Below, in pieces: positions 32,351 through 46,300 of a stretch of DNA of 64,000 nt. Below the pieces are notes generated by a model. That model had not been told where the DNA came from and did not search any database. It saw nothing but the letters and a program-made list of their open reading frames with translations. Made by a program: the position numbers and the translations under genes. The stretch lies in NCBI GenBank assembly GCA_963402885.1, contig OY727097.1:31055401-31119400 (forward strand), read 5' to 3'. The stretch is from Antedon bifida. Taxonomy: Eukaryota > Echinodermata > Crinoidea > Comatulida > Antedonidae. Every line of letters begins with the position of its first letter. Position 1 is the first letter of the stretch.

Positions 32351-34327
32351 ATATGCCTTTTTAAAATAATTTAATTTTAATTCTGGATAAAAAGTAATTC
32401 CTATAAACACTTTAATAAAAAAACAAAACAAACAACACTATATTACAACACAAACAATATCTTAAAATATACCTATTAATATTAATACAATACTAATACC
32501 TTTGAAGGTAGATTAATTGGACGTCATGATTAGTTCATTTTAACATCCAAAGTAAAAAAAAAAATTCAAGAAATGGAAAAGTCGGAAGATGGGCAGGTCT
32601 ATTGAACCAGTTCATCTTTTCAATGAACGGAAATATTATCCTCATTTAAGGAATATAAAACATTGTTGAAAGCTAGGCCTTCTGGACTTATTAATTATGG
32701 CAGCCCAAATTGGCCTGCAGAGTAGAGCTTTATAGATGATGTATACTATACGCTGGTTTTCAAACATGCAACCGCCTTGCACTTCACACAATTCTCAAAA
32801 TGTTGAACATGCAATAGAACCATTAATAGAACTTTACCCATGCAATAGAACTAAATAATGCATGTTATGAGATGCGAAATCAACCAATCAGATAGCAAGG
32901 ATACACTCATGTGAAATATTTTGTGAACTTCAATTATAACTTATACCCTTTATTGTTGTGGTAAAATCCAACATTGGACAAATGAAAGAAATTTATGTAT
33001 TAATAATAATATAATAATAATAAATATTTCTAGAGAGCACTTCGCCACTACAGGTGCTCAAGGCGCTTGTATTTATTCAATATTAGCAACATAAGTATTG
33101 TCTTTAGAAGGTGGGACCGCAGCCATAATGCCTAAACTAATAGCAGTAAGCATTAATAATTTATGTAGCACCATCATTAAGACATTCAAACAGCAAAACT
33201 ATTTAAAAAAAAAACAAATATACATTCTGATAGAATTCAATATAAAAAATATTCTAAAGAAATATAAATAATATTGATTTTACATGGATACCCTTAAACA
33301 TTCACTACTTTCAAAACAAAACTGTACATCCCTTTTGAAAAGGAAAATATTTGTTGATAAATGATAATATTTAGTGAAATATTCCAATAAAGGTCTAACC
33401 ACACTAAAATAAAAAGATTTCTTGTTCAATTGCATAGTACTATGTGTCGTCATGTAAATTGTTTTGTTGAAACATTCTTGAACCTTGACCTTGCTGTATA
33501 TTTTAAAAGGCTTGCTTTCAAGGGTTTGGTACTGACAACATTCCGTACAGCTGAAAAAAAGAATTTGAGAGCACTGGTGAGGAATTAACCTTTTAGAAAT
33601 CAAGGGAAAATACACCGCTTTAAGATATCCTAGCCGAACTCTGAACTTTACCCACAACATACACATTCTGGTGTTGATATCTGGTGTTGATATCTGAGCA
33701 TTAATAAGAAAATTAAGCATAAAGAAAAATCACAAAAAAACAAAAGATTTCAGCTATTTCAAGACAACTTATATATTTTATAAAATTACACAATGAAAAA
33801 ATAAACATGCTTTAAAAAAGATAAAATTATTCAAAATAAACTTACTTAAAAATAAGAAATACAAGAAATCTTCACAGTCATCCTAAGGCAAAGGAAAACA
33901 AACAATAAAAATAAAAGCATGCAGAAGAAATATTTTTAAAATAACTTTTGAAATAATTATATGAAATTGTGATGTCTTTCAAGATCAAAGCAATATTAAA
34001 ACCATTGATAAATATTGTTTTGCAAATGGGGTCGTGAGTGAGTGAGTTACATATCATATTCACTCTGTCTATCAAACAGTGACATTAAAATCAAATCATA
34101 TGGACATCTATGAATGATTGACTGTAATGCTTAGTGCTAGCTGCCCGTACCAGGACCTCATGCAATTGTCTGGTGACTGGTCAGTTGCAGCAATGCTAAC
34201 TAACCGTACCAGGACTGATGACTGGTCAATGGCAGTGTGTACCTCATGCAATAATTTTTTTTACAGCACAATTTACTTATATAAATATATATATAAAAAA
34301 TAAAGTACATGAAATAGAAAACACATT
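32351..34327. other. Intergenic stretch between the satellite and CEP135
   Basis: AT-rich, and presumably includes the 3' UTR of the minus-strand CEP135 gene at its right side. A minus-strand open frame at 33280-33720 (146 codons) has no recognisable domain, biased composition and no splice context, so I do not call it. A scrap of dispersed repeat (ggtgctcaaggcgcttgtat) is at about 33053-33072. Confidence 0.6.
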
Positions 34328-37300
34328 TCACTCACGCCAGTCAGATGTCCGCGAATAAGTAGGAGATTTTAATCGACTGGGTGATCTTGATCGAGTGGGG
34401 GAGCGTGTTCTTGTAGGAGATCTTGTTTGTGTTGGAGATGAGATAGATTTTGAGACTGGTGAGAATAACCCACTTCTTTCTGGTGACATGGATCGTCTTG
34501 TTGAACTATGATCCCCTGGCCTAGAGCCTGGGCTTGGTGATAAAGTACTACGACGCAGTTCTTGCGCAATTCTTTCTCTGTCAACAAAAACAATCAACAT
34601 TATAATACAATACAAGCAAAGTCATTACATTGTTTTTTAATATAATTACTGTATTGTACATGTCTGTGTATGTTTTATCACTGTTAAAGTTTACTATATA
34701 GATTGTTTTGGCATTTTTTGAAAAAAAATATCCACTTTTTAAAATTCAATAATTATGCGATAGTATTGCCATATATGCGCATATATTGTGTTATCATCAC
34801 CTTATAGAGCCATAGTACCTAGTTATGTCAAAAAATAATCACTGTTAAAGTTTACTATATAGATTGTTTAGTTTTGTTTATAATGTTTTTAGTTTGTATG
34901 TAGTTTATGTTGACGGCACCAAAAAGTGTTGTTCAAAAAGTTATTATTATTATAATTGTTAAATGTGTGTTTGTTGGTGAGCATTTGTTTGTATATGTTT
35001 CATTGTAATTGTTACCTTGTGATATATTCAAGATTCATATTCAACCAACAAGTGCACAAAATCACACATTATTTGGATAAAGTTTTGTAAAAAATTGAAA
35101 TGAATGAGTACTCACTTTTCAAATCTTTCACTTGTCAACTGTCTCTTAAACCTCTCACTTTCAGATTCCATTTGAGTTGTTCGTGATCTAAGATTCTGGA
35201 TCTCTCTGGATTGGCTTTGGCTAAGGAATAACAATACAGAGTAATTATGACTTCAAAGGAACTGATAGATAATAAGAATTAGTGTCCTAAATAGGTAAAT
35301 TAATTGTTTTTATATTCTTCACTGTATAATACTAGTGTAGTAAATAAAGTCATAGTGATATCCAGTTGTAACACTAGATGCTTTCTTGGGCCCGAATCTA
35401 ACCCTAGCCATACACATAAGCTTGGTATGAACACCAGGCTAATGATATCAAGGTAGTGGGTTTGAGTCCACCCAAAAGTCTTCTGAAATGTACTTGGTAA
35501 AGTACAATTTACACCAGAGTAGAGCAAAACGTTTGAACAATTAACTCCTTGGCTCAAAGCTACTTTAAAGTAGTTATTAAATTTATGCATTTTATTATAA
35601 ATAATTGTCGGGAAATATATTAAATATTGACTCTGACATTTTACTATCAGATAATGCCAGTCGATCTTTCAGAATTTGCAGTTCTGATCTTTGTTCTTGG
35701 CTCTCCAGTTGGTGTTGAAACTCTTTCTCTCTGTTTGCTTGCAATAAGCCTTCTAGGTTTCTGGAGGATGACTTCTCTGTCGTGATCTGGTTGCGCAGAA
35801 GATCACCTTCCTTCTTTGCATCTTCTAAGGCACTTTCAATCTGCAAATTATTATTTAAGTTATTACTCGCAATATTTCTGTCTACATATCTTTGTTGCTT
35901 AAACTATAGCTTATTCTGGTTGGTTTATTCTTTTGGGGCTCTTTCAATTGATTTCTGTCTTCATTATTCACTATTTCACACCGGTGAGGTCATAAGGTCA
36001 GATAAAAGCTAAATATCTCCATAGTAAAAAGAGTGTGTGGGAACACATACTTGTTCTTTTTGTATATTAGTGGCAGTTAGTTGTCTTGAAAGAGATTCCT
36101 TGGTTGTGTCTAGTTTCATGCAGAGTTCCCTGACAGCTGACAGATCTTGCAGAACGGCTTGCTTCTCCTCTTGTAGTTGTCTCAGCTCATCTTCCATGTT
36201 TGTCAATGACTTAGTCAGGTTTGATACTTGGATTTCATAGGCTTGTTGCGTTTTCTGTTGCTGTAAGACGGTATATATATATATTTATTTTATATCATTA
36301 GGCATATGTGGCCAGGGATTACCAATAGTAGATTAATCATAGGTGGTGGTAATTCCCTTGATACAGGGGCTATTTTGTGAACCAGTTAACCAGGGTAACC
36401 TTCTACTCATCTTGAATGATGAGCTGGTGCACACAGGTTATAACTGTGTACACTGGACCTACGGTTTATAGTCCTTATTCGAGAAGACTAGTTTCACCAC
36501 CAGAACTAGGAGCGAGTCGGTCTCAAACCCATGGCAATATTGTTGGCTCTTTAGGTACAGTAAACGGCGCCCCTGCCTTAACCGCTCAGCCATATGTTAA
36601 TATTCCTTTTCTATAATCAAAATTATTATACATTATTATACATAATTATACATACCTCTTGTAATTCTAATTCTAACATATGTATCCTGTCAGCAACTCT
36701 CTGTAATTCCGTTTGTTTCGTTAGCAACTCTACTTTAGCGTTGGTAGTTTCGTCAGCTTGCTGCGCTGCCTCGCTTTCCCAATGGTGAGCTTCCGTGGAC
36801 ACCGCACGATAGTTGTTTAGAAGCTCTGCATTTTCACGCTCCTAAATACAAAATTGAATAATTTGTTATTTTATATAATAATAATTTTCAGATATAAGAT
36901 TATTTCGTTGGTAGCGAATACGTAATCTGCATATTGACACTAGCAGTTTCTTGTCAGGCATGGGCACCATCTAATTACTGAATTCATGATGACCTCGCTG
37001 TGACATGACCTTATTGTGAAATTGGTCTGAAAAACTTCCTAAAATATCAGAATGGCTAGAGGGATATTGAAAGGTGCGAACATGATTTTTATGTATATTT
37101 TATATGCAAATGACAATAAATGGAAATAATTTTCCACTGATGAATGAATGAATACGTCTCCTTTCTTTTTAAGAAACTTTAAGTCCTACCTTTGCTGCTA
37201 ACAAGTCTTCCATCCTGGACACCTCTGAGATGTAATCTTGTATTTGTGCTTTTACAGACTCCCTTTCATTTATAGCTTCCTCCAGTTCTACATTTAATGC

Positions 37301-40300
37301 CTAAAATAAAAAACAGATATAGTAAGGTTCATCCATGCCTCCTCAGGTATAATCCCACTTGAGGTCTAATCCCACCCCCTACTTGATGTCTGATTTCACA
37401 AACAGTCATATCAGAGGGTATAGTCTCAGTATTGGTCTGGATGTAGGCCTCTCTATCCAGTTCAGATGAGTTTTCACAAGAAATGCTTACCAATCATTTT
37501 TTTCCTGAACCAGGGTTTTCCCGTGTATAGTCCCACCCACAAAGTCAGCCCAAATTTTGTGTTCTAGTAGGGTGGGATTATACCAGAGGATATATACTGT
37601 ACTTGGAAATACACTTCAAATCTTCAATAATGCAGTAATTTACCAATTTAATAAATGACCAGAGTACTATTAGTTTATAAATAAGTTTCATTAGAAAGCA
37701 CTGCTTTTATGATGAAGCCTGCTACAACATCAATGCAAGAATCAAACACAGGACTTTGGATTGCAAGGCAGACAGAAAGACCATCAATCTCTGACAAACA
37801 TACCTGGTTTTCTCTGGTCATTGTGGACAGATCATCTTGCAAACGTCGATTATCACCGACAGCTACATCACGCCCATGGTTAATGTTTGACAACTCGTCT
37901 TTTGTGCCATCCAACTGCCGTCGTAAACTCCGAACTTCACGATCACGACTCGATAAATCATCATTTAATTTACTGAAAAATGAAAAAAGGATAATGTAAT
38001 AATTAATGTGATATTGCAGATGAGGTCGCGGATGAGGTTAATGATGAGGTCGTAAATATTGATGGTAATGATGCAGTTGACGAAGGCATAAATGAAAATG
38101 CTGTCAATAATGTAGATGAGGTCACTGATGAGATCAATGATGAGGTCGCTGGTGAGGTCAATGATGAGGTCACTGATATTGATGGTGATGATGCAGTTGA
38201 CAAAGATAGCATAAATAAAAATGTTGTCAATACTTACTCAAGCCTTGCCTCTAAGTCTCCAATTGTCATTCTAAGCTCACTAACAAACTTGTTTTTTTCA
38301 TCTACCTCTCGTTCAAAACTGACCACCTTCTCCGTCTTTTCATCAACGGTCATCTGTAAACTGTCCTTGTCACGATCTACCTTACCAATGGTCATTCTCA
38401 ATGTGTTGATCTCATCTCGTAGCATTGCATTATTTTTGTTCAAATCATCTGTAATTTAAAACAATATGTCCACATAAAATACAGTTTACATAGATATTAG
38501 ATTATAATCAATGCTATTGAGGTGTTTGCATAAACGCTTAAGCTCTATCTACACTATCAATGTGACAAAAAAATGTGATGTGCCCATATATGGACATGAT
38601 GATGTCATACCACTACCATATCTGGGTAAATCACTACCATATTTAAACACATGACACCTTCTTTTGTCAAACAAGTTTGATAGTGTAGACAGAGCTTTAG
38701 CTAATAAGGTTTATTTCTACAACAGTGTTAGGGTAATTATTTCTATTATTGAGTGTTTCAAGAATGTTTACTTACTAACTCTTTCTTCTAGTCTATTTCT
38801 AACAGTAAGAACTTCATTCAGCTCTCCATGTTTCTGTACAAGTTTACGTTGATGGTCACCTACTGTTTGTTCTGCATGCTCTGCTACTAATCTGAAATGC
38901 ACCCAATGTGAGTAGTTAAGTTACCACCTTATAATAAAAAACAAGTACACACTTTATGGTTTATAATGGATCAGATGTGTTTTTGAATTCAGTTGGTAAA
39001 TGATTTACCACTCATTTATCCGTTCTTTGTCATCATCTCCACTATGTAACCACAATAATCTTGATGCGTTTTAACATCAATTTTAAACCAAGTGTTTTTT
39101 TATTAATGTATAATAAGTTACTTTTTTAGACAAGTTTTGGCTTTCATACATCATTGTTTACTTTTTGTTTTTTTACTTTTAATGAAACAAATATTACAAT
39201 ATAATTGATTTGAAGCTATAAGACTTCTTCAAACCAGCTAAACTAAAGATAAATAAAATTTCTTGATTAGGCATTCTACGCAGCTTAACTTAAAACGTTA
39301 TAAAACCTCTATTGAAGTCAATCTACCCAGTTTAACTTAAGCCAAAGAAAACTCCAAGATATCTCATTCTACACAGCTTAACTTAAACAGTTATACAACC
39401 TGTGTATACCTCATTCTATCCAGCTTAACTTAAGTAAAACAAAACCGCTTGATACCTCATTCCTACTCAGCTCAACTTAGACCAAATAAAACTTAAACTG
39501 TTATAAAACCTGTTCATACCTCATTTGTGTCGCTGTTGCTCGTTGTTGAGATGCCTCGTCGTTTGTTTCCTCCATTCTCAGTGACTGAGCTTTGACTTGG
39601 TCTTCTAATGTGTTGATCATATTCCTCATTGAGTTTACACGAGTTTGTAACGACGTCCTGTCCTGATCAGCCTGAAATAGGTAAAAAAGTTAAGAAAGTT
39701 AATTTATGTAAATAATTTAAGAACGGACTAAAATTGTGTCCACGAATTGGATACAATGGAAACCTTTGTCATATACCATATGGTAATATAATTCGAAAAG
39801 AAAAGAAACTTCATTTTTTGCTTTTTTGCAATCATCCATGGCAAATATATTAAAACACTTTTAGTTAGATTGAAGTCAAAACAAAACATCGATGCAAACA
39901 TTATTTTATTATTATTATTATTATTACTAACTAAATAAAAAAAAATTAATACAAATGTATACAAACCTTCTGATAGGCTATTTCTAAATCTTCTATCTTC
40001 TGTTCATATCTGGCTTTCTCACTAACATTACCATCAATTGCAATCTAAAAAATAAATAATCAATTAATGTAAAGCTCTTTCTACACTATCAAACTAGTTT
40101 GACAAAAAATGTGTGATGTGCCCAAATATGGTAGTGATATGGCCAAATATGGCAGTGATATGATGTCATCGTGTCCATATATGCGCACATTTTTTTGTCA
40201 CATAAAGTTTGAAAGTGTAGACAGAGTTTAACATATAATTCCTTTAACATTACTGTGTAGCATCATCACATAACAAAGATATCGTATAATGAGTGAATAG

Positions 40301-43300
40301 CAACCACGGAAGCAATAGAGCATAACAAACATCTGGGCATGCTCAGTAATTGGCAAAGTCTACGACTACTAAAATGTCCATGTTTTGCATAGTGAAGTTA
40401 TTCAATATAGAATACCAGATCTATTCAAATAAAATCAAATAAACATTTACAAAACAAGAAATAAAAAGGCAAGTAGCCTAACCTTTAACCTTTCCCGCAG
40501 ACTATCTCTCTCAGTCGTGATTCTTCTTGAATCAGATATTGCTGTATCTCTTTCAATTTCTACTCGTTTTAAAATGGACTGTGCTGCAATAGACGACCTC
40601 GATGCTTTAGGTGACTTCACTAACTCTATTCTCAATCTTTGTAACTCATCATTTGCCTGAAAATAAACAAATTATTATTTAACATGATTTAAAAACTTGC
40701 AGCTTAAACAGAGGAATCAAAGAGAAACTGTGATTTCATTGGGACTCATTGGAAGACAGATGTAGGAATATTTAGATAATTTTATTCATCATTATTAATT
40801 GTTATAAAATAATAATATATATAATAAATCCTACCTGTTCATATAGCAGTTTAGTTTTGTCTCTGTCAGCTGTTAACACTTTGACATTACTCTGAATCTA
40901 GATAATTAAATATGGAAAAATAAGAAAGATTATTATTATAAATAACAGTGATAATAATTTAATACACAGTGGAATCTATCCTTGCGACACCCCTATTTAG
41001 TGGACACCTCCATTAAGGGGACACCTTTATTAGGTAAATGTTATATGTTTTACACTACAGAAACCAGAAATTAAGGGGACACTTGTAATAGGGGCTTTAC
41101 TGTAGTGATGATGTTGATTGGCAATATTTCGAATTAGTAAGTATTAAAAAAGAGATACATATTGGAAAAAACTCAATAAGGTAGGTCGTATTATAAATAT
41201 TTTCTTACCTCAGCAAGATGTCTTTCAAATTTATCTAGAACTGTTTGCAGTTCATCTCGTTCTCTTCTTAACCTAAATATCTCAGTTTCATCAAAATTGC
41301 TCTATAAAAAAATGTTCACAAATAAATACAAACACTTAAAACATAAAAAATGAAGATTAATAAAATCAGACATTTAATAGGCCATTTTGCAGTTTTAATA
41401 AAGTTATTCACTTCTGTAGAAAAACAAAACAACAAAAATAATCATTTCACATATATTAAAACAAAACAAACGGTTAAATTACATTTTTTTCAGGCAAATA
41501 ATTTTTTTCCCCATCCAGTTTTTGGTCTACTTTGTGACTTTAAAATGACATATTTAACAAAGAAAACATTTTTTTTCAGGGAGACAATATATCTTTAAAT
41601 ATTTAACAAAAAATGTTTTATTCTTTATAATTAATGTTCATACCTTTTCCCTAACTGGTGGTGTTCGTATTTTGCTTAAAGGACTTCCACTCTTAGTTCT
41701 GATGGATTTCATAATCTCATACTCCTTTTTGTAAAAATCTCTCTCGTCTTCAAGTACTTTGATGGTTGTCTCTAGATGTGACGACTGTAACACAAACAAA
41801 TAAATATTTTTATCATTACTAAATCATTATTATCGAATAGAGTTGTGAATTATTTAATGGTAAGTTTATGCTGATCAATTTGAATAAATGTAAGAAATTA
41901 TTCCAGTATTATTTTTTCAAATTATATTTACAATACTAAAAATAAAACTTTATTTATTCCCAAACTCCGGGGAAATTCATTTGGTTGTGGTATATAAAGA
42001 TTCACAAAACAGATTACAGATTCATTTATTTATTGTTCAAAATATTAATGGAAATTACAGTGCTCATAAACCTTGGCTTGCCTAAAATAAATAAATATAA
42101 ATGGCACACAAAAAGGCAAGCACAAGCACAACAATCATAATAAAATAAAATCTAAAATACAATATGTTAAAAAACAAATAAAATCAGGTTCATATTACAC
42201 AGTATTTCACAGGAAAGTGTCCCAAAAGAGGGGTACTCGTGCTGTATTACAACCACTATTCTCACAACTAGTAAATTACCTTTAGGGCGGCAGATTTTGA
42301 TGGGCTGCTTGACCGACTACGCAGTGGGCTGTTACTAGGACTTGATAACACAGACTTGTTCTTCATAAGTTTATTCAAGACGTCCACTTCACCTTTCAAG
42401 TAATCTCTTTCTTCTTCAATCGTTTTAATATAACTATCCATCTTTGTTGGTGATTTGTCGCGCCGTCCTTTGCTGCCTTTTGTTCTAAGACGTTCCAATT
42501 CCAGGACGAGTTCTCGTTCTGCGGAAGAACACAACAACGTTGAATACATGTTGGTACACAATAATTCCAATCACAAATTAAGCAATTATATTACTATTAT
42601 AAATGCTCTGTAATTCTTGCTATTTTTAGGCAGACTTTAAACAATCAAAGATCATAAAATAACAAAAAAGTATCTGTTTGAAAAAAAAGCAGTAGCTTCT
42701 TCTAGCCTGATTTCTCAAGTAATTCATATTAAACTGAGATCAATAAAACATTTTACATGCGCCGGTGAAGAAGACAAAAGATGACAATGTATGCTCCGGT
42801 GAAGGAGACAAAAGATAACAATGCATTGTAAACTTAATGTAATATACGTGACTATATTTAATTCATGTGCGTGATAATTGCTAAGGAAAATTATTTTTCA
42901 AAACTTAATTTAACTAAACAAATAATACAGATCAATATTGAAGAATGGTTAAAGGGAGAGTGCAAGAAAACAGTGTATTTAAAGTAACTACTATTGTACT
43001 GTGCAAAAATATAGCGATATTGTTGCTTTTTTACACACAAGGGAAATAGGACAAACCAACAAAACAATTACATTTGCAACAAAGCATATCCAAACATTTC
43101 AAATATCAATGTGGATTAATTAGTTTTTATGCCTTGTTGTTATGCCTTCTTTATGCTTTTTATCTTCATTGTTTATTTTGGTTGAATGCTTTTTTAATGC
43201 GTTTTGGTTGTACATATTTTAGTAAATATTTATTTTATTATGGTTTTATTTTCAAGGTACAGTAGTAGTAGTGGTTTGCAGCATTACTTAATACATATTA

Positions 43301-46300
43301 GTTTAATACATATTACTTAATACATATTAGTTTAATACATATTACTTAATACATATTAGTTTAATACATATTACTTAATACATATTAGTTTAATACATAT
43401 TACTTAATACATATTAGTTTAATACATATTACTTAATAGATATTACTCTAATACATATTACTTAATACATATTAGTTTAATACATACAGTATTACTTAAT
43501 ACATATTAGTTTAATACATATTACTGAATACATATTACTTAATACATATTAGTTTAATACATATTACTTAATACATATTTTCACCATTGCAGCAATATAA
43601 AGAGACATGGGAAATACGATCGTCTTGTATCGCGACATGCTCTTTAATAATCCAATAACCAATAACGTGCTTCGCTGAGGTTTGTTATTGTTGTTGAATC
43701 ATAACGACTAAACTAATATGATGGACCAACGATCATTATTGTAATTAACTAGTATGCATATTCATCTTTCACTGACAATGGATTCTGTTTACTACAACAC
43801 TCATGCAAAGTCAATTGATGCAGATAGATACAGCATAGAACAACTATGTCATGTAAAGGGAATGTCACTTAAGGTTAGGAAATGTTCAGTATATGCTTTA
43901 AATAAACAATTAATTTTAAATAATAATAACATATAACAACTGATTAAAGTAAGTTCCCCTCAAGGTCTTAATGTACTGAGTTCACAGTACACTAAAGTCA
44001 GAGTAGGCCAAAACATCACATCTTACGAAACAGAAATTGAGCTTTGACCTTACCATTTGAGGTGAGTTTGTTGACTCGATCGCTAAGCTTCCTCTTGTCT
44101 TCTTGTACTTTGTGCATCATCTCTCTGAGGTCGTTCAACTCTGCATCCTTGATTTGCTGCTCTCTTGTCAACTGCTCAACATCCGACAAAATATTTTTCC
44201 GCTCCTAAATTAAAAAAAAAATTAGATATTTCAACAATCATATAGTCAACTCTTATAACACTGTTAGGCCTAATACGTGTGGTTTTTCCAAAAACTCTTG
44301 TATTCATAATAATATGTTTTTAATGGTCAAACTACTAGTACTACTTTTGAACATTAAATATGTATTGTCTTCCTGAAAACGTAAGTGAATAACTTGATTA
44401 AAAATACAAAATAACCTATTCAAAGTCTGAGTTACATAATCTTCATTTTTCATGTTTTTGGGGGCAGTGCATCTTTAAGAAAAGTCTGGTTTTGTGAGAG
44501 TTTGGGAGAGAGTACACTACGTGCTAAACAACAAGCAAACAGCAACACATTAATATCCATACATTCTTTCTTAGATACAGCCAAGTTTAAACTTGAGTAT
44601 TCATCATACCTGTCTCATCTGGTTCATTTCCAACTCCACCGATTCTAACTCATGTATCGTGTGCCTCAGTTCAACCTTAGCCTCGGAGACATCCTGATCG
44701 GCTGCCGCGATCGCCACATCTTTGTCAGTTTGCAGTCGTTTTGTTAGACGATCAATGTCTTGCAGTTCTGCAACCAGTTCCTGGTTCTTAAGACCCAGTT
44801 CATCAGCAGTGGTGACAGCATCTTCTCTGTTGAGTAGAGCCTCTTTCAAACGCTTCTCAAGATCACGGTTTGCCTCTTGCAGGTAGTCAATCTGGAATAC
44901 AACAAAAATGTTTAAGCCTTGTCTACACTATCAAACGTTATGTGTCCTAATATGGTAGTGATATGCCCATATATGATAGTGCTATGCTTAAATATGGTAG
45001 TGATATGACATTTTCATGTCCATGGGCACATCACATTTTTTTGACACATAAAGTTTATGTGTGTAGACAATGCTTTATACTGATACCAGACAAATATTTT
45101 TTTCCAGAATTTTATTTTTTAAACAGTTTTTCCTCTGAAAGTTCATAAATGAATGATTCATTTCAAAGGTAATTTCTGATTTATTTTAAAACAATTCAAT
45201 GAATTTCCAAATAGCTTTGTTAGTACATTCAAACAATAACTCTAAAAAGAGACATTTTACCTGAATGTTCAGATGAGACACCAATCGGTCATTTCCTTTG
45301 TTTTTGGCTTCCATGGAAATGACATCATACGGCCTCCCGCCCTCAAGCTGCCGCCCAAGACGACCAATCTCTTGATCACGAGTATCAACCTATATAATAG
45401 TAAATAAAATAGAAAAAGAATATACAGTATTATTAAGAATATAATATACAGTATATTAATAAAATACAGATTTCAATGATAATGATATGGAGTAAGAGCA
45501 GTTTTCTGTTTGGGCTCATGCCTATTACTTGCTCCTGGCAAGATTAATTGTAAAACGTACTTTTAAGAACTTTTGCCGAATAAAAATTATTATTATTATT
45601 ATATTGTATTAGAACAAAGAAAACTAAGTTTAGAAAAGAACAACTGTACTAAACATATACTGTAGTAACTCTAACTTATCAACCATAAATCAAATATGTA
45701 TGAGACTGTAGTGTTAATTCATAAATAACTAACAGCCTTGTATTAATAATTTAAAATCTACGGCATTATGCTTGGTACTGTACTATATTAATAAATGGAA
45801 TTTGCTTACATTTGTTTTTACTATACATACTTTTGCAAATGTTTTTTTTTTAAATATTATTTATATTTTATATTTTTGGTTTTGAGGGGCCTATTCATTA
45901 CAAGCTATGCTTTCATTTCTCCTCCCCATTATTTAAGTTATTAGTATTTAAAGAGAAATAATATGAAAATGAAGTAGGTCTACAGCATCTACTGTATATT
46001 TACACCGTATATTTCATTTTCAAAGAATACAATACATGTACATTATAAACATTATTGCACAGTAAACACTTTACAATAAAGTATGAATTAATATTATATT
46101 ATTATTAAGTATTAAATAGTGATATTGATTTGTCTATTGGTAATAGAAAAGTTATGTATTAGAAGTTTGTACAACGGAGAAATATGATGCCATTAATCAA
46201 ATAATTGAACAACCATAGATTGAAACAAAATCCATTAAATAAATAAATTCATAAATTAATAATGTTATGTTTTACAGTATATTGTGATGTACTACTGTAT

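Noticed and set aside
33280-33720. 146-codon open frame on the minus strand
   Set aside because: Low-complexity composition, no domain, no splice or start context; it lies in the probable 3' flank of CEP135.
35389-35580. Possible third tRNA-type SINE (gggtttgagtccacc)
   Set aside because: Only a B-box-like phrase is present, with no convincing A-box or shared body.
38003-38230. Open frames on both strands over the gatgaggtc repeats
   Set aside because: They come from a repeat period divisible by three and lie between two CEP135 exons with good splice sites and matching phase.
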